Of a DNA stretch of 64,000 nucleotides, positions 58,579-64,000 are shown in pieces (positions within the stretch are counted from its first letter, which is position 1; each line of letters begins with the position of its first letter). The DNA comes from Acidobacteriota bacterium (GTDB lineage: Bacteria; Acidobacteriota; Thermoanaerobaculia; UBA5066). The notes under the pieces were generated by a model, which saw only the letters and a list, made by a program, of their open reading frames with translations, had not been told where the DNA came from and did no database searches. A program made the position numbers and the translations under genes. The stretch is taken from assembly GCA_008363385.1 (NCBI GenBank), contig RHKY01000007.1, forward strand, positions 62,001-126,000, in the 5' to 3' direction.

Positions 58579-60251
58579 AGATTGTTGAGATCGCCATCCA
58601 CAACTTCCGGTCCATCGCGGATGCCACGATCGCCATCGGCGACTACTCGATGCTCATCGGTGCGAACAACGCCGGGAAGAGCAACGCGATTGACGCTCTC
58701 CGCGTGTTCTACGAGAGCCTCAAGTACGAGCCGGATCGCGACTTCCCGAAGTTCCCTGTAACGGACGACGAGAGCTGGATCGACATCGAATACGAGCTGA
58801 CGGAGGCGGAAGACGCGTCGTTGAAGGACGCGTACCGTCGCGCAGACCGCCGAGCGAAGGTTCGGAAGGTGCTCAGAACGAGCGAGAAGGGTGCCGACGG
58901 CAAGGCGAAGCAGGGAATCTACGCCTACATCGGACCGAGCGTGTCGGACGAGCACTTCTACGGCGCGAAGAATGTCCAGCAGGGAAAGCTCGGGGAGATC
59001 ATCTACATCCCGGCGGTGAGCACCCTCGACGAGCACACGAAGCTCTCGGGACCATCGGCGCTCCGGAGTCTCGTTGGCGAGATCGTGAAGAAGCTCGTTC
59101 AGTCGAGCGCCGCTTACAGGGAGCTGTCGGAGAACTTCGGGAACTTCGCCGAGTCGTTCAAGCAGGAGACGACGTCCGACAACCGTTCCATCGCGCGCCT
59201 GGAAACGGACATCAATGCCGAGATCTCCGAGTGGGAAGCGAGCTTCGAGCTCGCGATCAACCCGGTGTCGGAGTCCGACATCGTGAGGAACCTCGTGTCC
59301 TTCAAGATCCTCGACAAGGTCCTCGATAAGCGGATGGAGCCTGGGCAGTTCGGGGAGGGATTCCAGCGGCACCTCGTCTACGCTCTGATACGGCTCGCCG
59401 CCCGGTATCAAGAAGCACCGGTGGTCGCGACGAAGAAGGAGTTCTCGCCACGGATGACCACGCTCCTCTTCGAGGAGCCCGAGGCCTGCCTCCATCCGAT
59501 TCAGCAGTCGTCGCTCGCCCGGAGTCTCCGGGCCCTAGCGAAGCGAGACGGCGTGCAGACGATCCTCACGTCCCACTCGCCCTACTTCGTGTCGCCGAAC
59601 GCCGACGAGCTGTCTTCGATTGCCCGGCTCCGCCGCGTCGAAGGACGCACGCACGTGGGGCAGCTCAGCGCCGACGACGTGAAGACCGTGTTCTCAGAGA
59701 ACCTGAAGATCAACGACCTCGTGAGGGGGACGAAGTACGAGGCAGCCGAAGACGACTACCGCGAGGACATGGAGGCGGTGAAGTACTTCCTCTGGCTCAA
59801 CCCCGAACGCTGCGGTGCGTTCTTCGCCGGGCACGTCCTCCTCGTCGAGGGACCGACGGAACGCGTCGCGCTGAATTATCTGATCGACGAGGGGAAGATC
59901 GACTCCCCGAGGGGCGGCGTCTTCATTCTCGACTGCCTCGGGAAGTTCAACCTCCACCGATTCATGAATCTCCTCGGCCCCCTCGGCGTGCGCCATTCCG
60001 TCCTCTTCGACGGGGACGGCGAGAAGAAGCCACACGCGGAGATACGAAATCTCATCGAGGCCTCGCGAGGTCCGCACACGGTCAAGGTGGAGAACTTCAC
60101 GGACGACATCGAGACCTTCCTGGGCGTGCCGTGCACAGAGAAGGTGCGTTCGGATCGAAAGCCGCAACGGCTCCTTCTGAAGTTGAAGGAAGGAAGCGTC
60201 AAGGTGGACCGAATCGATTCGCTTGCTGCGCTGGTGCAGGGGCTCCTGTAG
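58575..60251 (+). CDS. OLD-family ATPase/TOPRIM nuclease inside the type I R-M operon
   Basis: The 558-residue product has an ABC-type ATPase head split by a coiled/helical insert: Walker A GANNAGKSN (~residues 32-40), Walker B LLFEEPEACLHP (~298-309) and TSHSP (~336-340). A TOPRIM domain follows with LLVEGPTE (catalytic Glu, ~425) and LFDGDGEKK (Asp-x-Asp, ~477-485). This is the OLD (overcoming lysogenization defect) nuclease arrangement. Such nucleases act in phage defence, alone or with a helicase. It starts with a 4-nt overlap to hsdS, so it is part of the R-M operon, presumably adding a second, DNA-end or phage-triggered activity. Slightly lower GC than its neighbours. Confidence 0.9.
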   Translation: MKIVEIAIHNFRSIADATIAIGDYSMLIGANNAGKSNAIDALRVFYESLKYEPDRDFPKFPVTDDESWIDIEYELTEAEDASLKDAYRRADRRAKVRKVLRTSEKGADGKAKQGIYAYIGPSVSDEHFYGAKNVQQGKLGEIIYIPAVSTLDEHTKLSGPSALRSLVGEIVKKLVQSSAAYRELSENFGNFAESFKQETTSDNRSIARLETDINAEISEWEASFELAINPVSESDIVRNLVSFKILDKVLDKRMEPGQFGEGFQRHLVYALIRLAARYQEAPVVATKKEFSPRMTTLLFEEPEACLHPIQQSSLARSLRALAKRDGVQTILTSHSPYFVSPNADELSSIARLRRVEGRTHVGQLSADDVKTVFSENLKINDLVRGTKYEAAEDDYREDMEAVKYFLWLNPERCGAFFAGHVLLVEGPTERVALNYLIDEGKIDSPRGGVFILDCLGKFNLHRFMNLLGPLGVRHSVLFDGDGEKKPHAEIRNLIEASRGPHTVKVENFTDDIETFLGVPCTEKVRSDRKPQRLLLKLKEGSVKVDRIDSLAALVQGLL

Positions 60252-60304
60252 CGCTGAAGAGTCAGAACGCCACAGAGCGGCTATCTCCATGCGCTGGAAT
60301 CGAT

Positions 60305-60310
60305 TACGCT
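60305..60310 (+). promoter_or_regulatory. -10-like hexamer for hsdR (leaderless type)
   Basis: TACGCT ends exactly 7 nt before the ATG at 60318, in the 66-bp gap after the OLD gene, suggesting a separate, leaderless transcript for the restriction subunit. Confidence 0.55.
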
Positions 60311-60317
60311 GAGAATA

Positions 60318-63300
60318 ATGCGCCGCAGTGATTACTCCGAAGCCCGGCTCGTGGAGAAGCCGTCCATCGCCCTCTTCCGGGAGATGGGCTGGGAGACGAT
60401 CGACGCCTACGAGGAGACCTTCGGCGCGAGCGGCACGCTCGGACGCGACACCGCCCAGGAGGTCGTCCTCGTCCCGCGGCTCCTCGTCGCCCTCCGGCGG
60501 CTCAACCCCGGACTCGCCGAAGACGCCCTCCGCCAGGCCGTCGACCAGCTCACGCGCGACCGGCGGGTCCTCTCGGCGGAGAACGCGAACCGCGAGGTCT
60601 ACGAGCTCCTGAAGGGAGGCGCCGACGTGAAGGTCCACCACCCCGACGGCAGCGAGTCGCCGGAGAAGGTCCGCCTCGTCGACTGGGACGACCCGAGGGG
60701 CAACGACCTCCTCCTCGTCTCGCAGCTCTGGGTGACGGGCGACCTCTACCGCAGGCGGGCGGACCTCGTGGGGTTCGTGAACGGCATCCCGCTCGTCTTC
60801 GTCGAGCTCAAGGCGAGTCACAAGCGCCTCGAGGAAGCCTACAAGAACAACCTCCGTGACTACCGGAGCACAATCCCGCAGCTCTTCTGGTTCAACGCCT
60901 TCGTCGTCCTCTCGAACGGCTCCGACGCCCGGATCGGCTCCACGACCGCCGCCTGGGAGCACTTCGCCGCCTGGAAGAAGATCAACGACGAGGGGGAGGA
61001 GGGCGTCATCTCGCTCGAGACGCTCCTGCGCGGCACGTGCGAGCCGGGCCGGATGCTCGACCTCGTGGAGAACTTCACCGTCTTCGAGGAGGTCACGGGC
61101 GGCGTCGTGAAGAAGCTCGGGAAGACGCACCAGGTGCTCGGGGTGAACCGCGCCATCGCCGCCCTCGCCCAGGCCCGCGCGAACGAGGGGCGCCTCGGGG
61201 TCTTCTGGCACACGCAGGGCAGCGGCAAGAGCCTCTCCATGATCTTCTTCGCCCAGAAGATCCTCAGGAAGGTGCCGGGGAACTGGACGTTCGTCGTCGT
61301 GACCGACCGCGACGAACTCGACGAGCAGGTCTTCAAGCAGTTCGTCGCCTGCGGGGCCGTCCGCGGCAAGGAGGTCCACGCCCAGGACGGCAGGCAGCTC
61401 AAGGCCCTCCTCTCTGCGGACCACCGCTACGTCTTCACCCTCATCCAGAAGTTCCACACCGAGCGGGGCGCCACGTACCCGACGCTCTCGACCAGGCCGG
61501 ACGTCATCGTCATCACCGACGAGGCGCACCGGAGCCAGTACGACATCTTCGCGATGAACATGCGCCGGGCGCTCCCGAAGGCGTCGTTCATCGGCTTCAC
61601 CGGCACGCCGCTCATGGCGGGCGAGGAGAAGACGAAGGAGGTCTTCGGCGGCTACGTCAGCGTCTACAACTTCCGCCAGGCGATCGAGGACGGGGCCACG
61701 GTCCCCCTCTACTACGACAACCGCATCCCGGAGCTCCAGCTCACGAACGACCGGCTCACCGACGACATCTACGACGTCATCGAGGAGGCCGCCCTCGACA
61801 GCGAGCAGGAGAAGAAGCTCGAGCGCGCCCTCGGGCAGGACTACCACCTCATCACGCGCGACGACCGCCTCGAGCGCGTCGCCGAGGACATCGTCGCGCA
61901 CTTCATGGGCCGGGGTCAGCGCGGGAAGGCGATGGTCGTCTGCATCGACAAGGCGACGGCCGTCCGCATGTACGACAAGGTCCAGACGTACTGGAAGCGC
62001 TACGAGGAGCGCCTCGCCGCGAGCCTGCCCGGCAAGCCCACCGCCGAGCAGGAGCGCCTCCGCGGCACGCTCGCCTGGATGGCGGAGACCGACATGGCCG
62101 TCGTCGTCTCCCAGGCCCAGAACGAGGCCGAGGACATGAAGGCGAAGGGCCTCGACATCGTCTGCCACCGCAAGCGCATGGTGAGCGAGGACCTCGACAC
62201 GAAGTTCAAGGACCCGGATGACCCGTTCCGCATCGTCTTCGTCTGCGCGATGTGGATGACGGGCTTCGACGTGCCGAGCTGCTCGACGATCTACCTCGAC
62301 AAGCCGCTCCGGAACCACACGCTCATGCAGACGATCGCCCGCGCGAACCGCGTGGCGAAGGACAAGGTGAACGGGACGATCGTCGACTACGTCGGCGTGC
62401 TCAGGAACCTGCACAAGGCCCTCGCCATCTACGCCACGCCGGGCGCGGGCGGGGCCGGTGGCGACACGCCGGTGAAGGACAAGGAGGAGCTCCTCGAGCT
62501 CCTCGGGACGGCGATCGCGGACGTCGAGGCCTTCTGCGCCGAGCGCGGCGTCGTCCTCCGGTCGCTCCTCACGAGCGGCGCGGCCGGGTTCAAGAAGGTG
62601 AAGGAGCTGGACGACGCAGCGTCGGTCCTCGTGGAGAAGAAGACGGCGGAGGCAGTGGACGACTCCGTCGAGAAGGTCATCCTGAACGACGAGCTGAAGC
62701 AGCGCTTCCTCCAACTCGCCTCGACCGTCTCGCGCCTCTACCGGGCGATTCTCCCCGACCCCGCGGCCGGGAAGTACGCCCCGGAGTGCGCCCTCATCAG
62801 CGTCCTCGCTGACAAGGTCAGGAGCTTCCTCCCGCCGCCCGACATCTCGGCGGTGATGGGCGCCATCGACCAGGTCCTCGACCGCTCCATCGCGGCCCAG
62901 GGCTACGTGATCCGCGAGCGCCCCGACGGCTGGGGGCGCGTCGACCTCTCGCAGATCGACTTCGAGGCCCTCCAGGCGGCATTCCAGAAGGGGCGGAAGC
63001 GCACCGAGGTCGAGCGGCTCCGCGCCCTGATCGGTCAGAAGCTCCAGGCGATGGTCGCGCTGAACAAGAGCCGAATCGACTTCGTCGAGAAGTTCAAGGA
63101 GATGATCGACGAGTACAACGCCGGGAGCATGAACGTGGAGGAGTTCTTCCGGCAGCTCGTCGACTTCGCGCGGACGCTCACGGAGGAGGAGAAGCGGGCC
63201 GTCTCGGAGAACCTCACCGAGGAGGAGCTCGCCCTCGTCGACATCCTCACGAAGCCGGACCCCGTCCTATCAAAGGCCGAGCTCGCCGCCGTGAAGAAGG

Positions 63301-63530
63301 TGGCGAAGGACCTCCTCGAGAAGCTGAAGGCCGAGAAGCTCGTCTACGAGTGGCGGAAGCGCCAGCAGTCACGCGCGGCGGTCCGGCTCTGGATCGAGCG
63401 GGAGCTCGACGCCCTGCCGCGGGCCTTCACGCCGGAGGTATACGAGCGGAAGTGCGAGCGGACGTTCGAGCACGTCTTCAATTCGTACTTCGGCGACGGG
63501 AGGAGCGTGTACACCCAAGCGGTGGCGTGA
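60318..63530 (+). CDS. hsdR: Type I restriction endonuclease subunit R
   Basis: The 1070-residue product starts with the N-terminal nuclease domain (LVDWDDPRGNDLL and VFVELKA, the PD-(D/E)XK core at ~120-165). The SF2 translocase follows with Walker A HTQGSGKSLSM (~299-309), ITDEAHRSQYD (DEAH-type motif), FTGTPL (motif III) and TIARANRV (motif VI). A helical C-terminal part (~900-1070) binds the methylase core. It translocates DNA and cuts at a distance from unmethylated sites. The start is fixed by TACGCT 7 nt upstream, so restriction may be expressed separately from modification, which would help delay cutting until sites are methylated. Confidence 0.96.
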   Translation: MRRSDYSEARLVEKPSIALFREMGWETIDAYEETFGASGTLGRDTAQEVVLVPRLLVALRRLNPGLAEDALRQAVDQLTRDRRVLSAENANREVYELLKGGADVKVHHPDGSESPEKVRLVDWDDPRGNDLLLVSQLWVTGDLYRRRADLVGFVNGIPLVFVELKASHKRLEEAYKNNLRDYRSTIPQLFWFNAFVVLSNGSDARIGSTTAAWEHFAAWKKINDEGEEGVISLETLLRGTCEPGRMLDLVENFTVFEEVTGGVVKKLGKTHQVLGVNRAIAALAQARANEGRLGVFWHTQGSGKSLSMIFFAQKILRKVPGNWTFVVVTDRDELDEQVFKQFVACGAVRGKEVHAQDGRQLKALLSADHRYVFTLIQKFHTERGATYPTLSTRPDVIVITDEAHRSQYDIFAMNMRRALPKASFIGFTGTPLMAGEEKTKEVFGGYVSVYNFRQAIEDGATVPLYYDNRIPELQLTNDRLTDDIYDVIEEAALDSEQEKKLERALGQDYHLITRDDRLERVAEDIVAHFMGRGQRGKAMVVCIDKATAVRMYDKVQTYWKRYEERLAASLPGKPTAEQERLRGTLAWMAETDMAVVVSQAQNEAEDMKAKGLDIVCHRKRMVSEDLDTKFKDPDDPFRIVFVCAMWMTGFDVPSCSTIYLDKPLRNHTLMQTIARANRVAKDKVNGTIVDYVGVLRNLHKALAIYATPGAGGAGGDTPVKDKEELLELLGTAIADVEAFCAERGVVLRSLLTSGAAGFKKVKELDDAASVLVEKKTAEAVDDSVEKVILNDELKQRFLQLASTVSRLYRAILPDPAAGKYAPECALISVLADKVRSFLPPPDISAVMGAIDQVLDRSIAAQGYVIRERPDGWGRVDLSQIDFEALQAAFQKGRKRTEVERLRALIGQKLQAMVALNKSRIDFVEKFKEMIDEYNAGSMNVEEFFRQLVDFARTLTEEEKRAVSENLTEEELALVDILTKPDPVLSKAELAAVKKVAKDLLEKLKAEKLVYEWRKRQQSRAAVRLWIERELDALPRAFTPEVYERKCERTFEHVFNSYFGDGRSVYTQAVA

Positions 63531-63725
63531 CGACGCTGCACGGCAGGACTCAGACTCCCGTCGCACCCGTCCGTTGCTGAGCTCGCCAGCCTCGAGGTAC
63601 TGCCACGACCTCCCCGACCAGAAAGCCCGGGAGGCGGCAAACGCCACCCCCCGGGATCCAGGGAAGAGGATGAGAAGGAGCGGCTCTCGGGATCCGTTCG
63701 CCCCGGAGGGACAGGGCGGCCATGC

Positions 63726-63953
63726 CTACGGTGGCGGCGCCGTCGTGACGTCGTCGAGGTGATCGCTCTCCCAGCGGTCCTCGCCGGTGCCGAGGCGGCC
63801 GTCCGCGTCGAAGAAGTCGTCGAGGATCCGATTCACGAGGGTGGTCATCGGGACCCGCCGACCCTGGCTCTCCAGGAGCCAGATCTTCAGCCGGTAGAGC
63901 CGCCGGACGTTTCGGTCCTCTATGAAGGGCTGATAGAGGCCGAGGCGGGCCAC
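63726..63953 (-). CDS. Small ribbon-helix-helix-like protein
   Basis: The 75-residue product starts GTG 9 nt after the stop of an upstream reverse-strand gene, so the two are likely to be co-transcribed. VRRLYRLKIWLLESQG followed by MTTLVNRILDDFFD has the length and pattern of a ribbon-helix-helix DNA-binding fold (short strand, helix, helix). Possible roles are an antitoxin, a partition-type repressor or an element regulator. It is convergent with hsdR, 195 bp away, and the gap between them shows nothing recognisable. Confidence 0.55.
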   Translation of the reverse strand: MARLGLYQPFIEDRNVRRLYRLKIWLLESQGRRVPMTTLVNRILDDFFDADGRLGTGEDRWESDHLDDVTTAPPP

Positions 63954-63962
63954 GGGCGCACC

Positions 63963-64000
63963 TCAGAACGCCTCGTCGATGCCGTGCAGCTCGTCGTCCT
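63963..64000 (-). CDS. 3' end of an upstream gene (partial)
   Basis: Only the last codons (DDELHGIDEAF, then TGA at 63965-63963) are in the window. The stop is 9 nt before the ribbon-helix-helix gene, which indicates one transcript. A ParA-like partner would suit the context, but the fragment is too short to say. Confidence 0.4.
   Translation of the reverse strand, partial: DDELHGIDEAF

Larger units (their letters stand above)
40875..64000. mobile_element. Putative integrated genetic element next to tRNA-Ala (right end not in window)
   Basis: Everything right of the tRNA-Ala looks accessory. It holds a large serine recombinase at the edge, unknown and small proteins, a vWA/tubulin-like/ATPase operon with mobilization-type genes, and a type I restriction-modification locus. 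No housekeeping gene is seen from 40887 on. Base composition stays GC-rich, so the element is adapted to this or a related host; only the hsdS and OLD genes look lower in GC. No relaxase of a classical MOB family is recognised. A second att site is not visible, so extent is open. Confidence 0.6.

Noticed and set aside
60131-60331. Small forward ORF (66 codons) between the OLD gene and hsdR
   Set aside because: It is out of frame within the end of the OLD gene, has no ribosome site and shows no conserved pattern.
63574-63762. Small forward ORF (62 codons) after hsdR
   Set aside because: No start signal and no protein-like features; it overlaps the reverse-strand ribbon-helix-helix gene.
55207-64000. 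A second att site (copy of the tRNA-Ala 3' end) marking the right end of the element
   Set aside because: I looked for the acceptor-end sequence on reading through this part and found no convincing copy; the end is probably beyond the window.

Overview
This window is a very GC-rich (about 70% or more by eye) bacterial chromosome segment with dense, overlapping genes, many GTG/TTG starts and almost no AT-rich spacers. The C-terminal domain of the secreted protein at 215-1600, with its conserved 'Asp-Thr-Gly-Tyr-Phe-Trp-Phe-Phe' core, is of a kind I associate with Acidobacteriota (Thermoanaerobaculia-like lineages). I offer that as an inference, not an identification. A promoter-like TANNNT hexamer lies 6-9 nt, most often exactly 7 nt, upstream of many start codons, including GTG and TTG ones. 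This suggests that leaderless mRNAs are common in this organism, and I used it to choose several starts.

Left part (1-40700), ordinary chromosome. It opens with the tail of an unknown gene, a secreted protein, and a Uma2-type gene lying between that protein and a degenerate second copy of its C-terminus. Next come a TMTC-like membrane/TPR protein, YceH, a class I aminotransferase and a soluble hybrid histidine kinase. From 7171 to 18198 there is an envelope-glycan cluster: an STT3-like protein, a PMT-like GT-C enzyme, a polyprenyl-phosphate-type GT2 fused to a methyltransferase, two tandem YfhO-like proteins and an M20 peptidase. The forward genes are joined by 4-nt overlaps. Immediately after it lies a small ArsC/Spx-family gene interrupted by an in-frame UGA exactly at the first Cys of the redox motif. 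It has a strong Shine-Dalgarno site and a SECIS-like hairpin just downstream, so I annotate it as a selenoprotein. Further genes encode a penicillin acylase, a GT-C-like protein, a MoxR ATPase with a TraB-like partner, AlgH, arginine decarboxylase, an MscS channel with a cyclic-nucleotide-binding domain, prolyl aminopeptidase, GTP-dependent PEP carboxykinase, phosphatidylserine decarboxylase and a polar amino acid ABC transporter whose binding protein and permease are fused. A cobalamin riboswitch with its TonB-dependent receptor, a zinc metallopeptidase, MsrA and a small membrane protein complete this part.

Right part (40811-64000), accessory. A tRNA-Ala(GGC) is overlapped at its 3' end by the stop codon of a large serine recombinase, which marks the likely left end of an integrated element; no right end is visible. 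The element carries a protein with a possible J-like N-terminus, a large single-pass protein of unknown function, and then a tightly packed 12-gene forward operon (45477-55206). That operon encodes a membrane-anchored von Willebrand A protein, a 988-residue tubulin/FtsZ-like protein, an HExxH peptidase-like protein, several small or membrane proteins, a VirD4/HerA-like ATPase, a membrane zinc-ribbon protein and a Replic_Relax-like winged-helix protein with a nuclease-like core. This vWA-tubulin-ATPase module on a mobile element is the most unusual system in the window. It recalls the FtsZ-like/vWA membrane-remodelling system predicted from comparative genomics, here combined with mobilization-type genes.

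The element continues with a type I restriction-modification locus, hsdM-hsdS-[OLD-type ATPase/TOPRIM nuclease]-hsdR. It is preceded by an 8-codon upstream ORF whose stop overlaps the hsdM start, and hsdR has its own leaderless-type promoter. A small ribbon-helix-helix-like protein and the end of another reverse-strand gene close the window.
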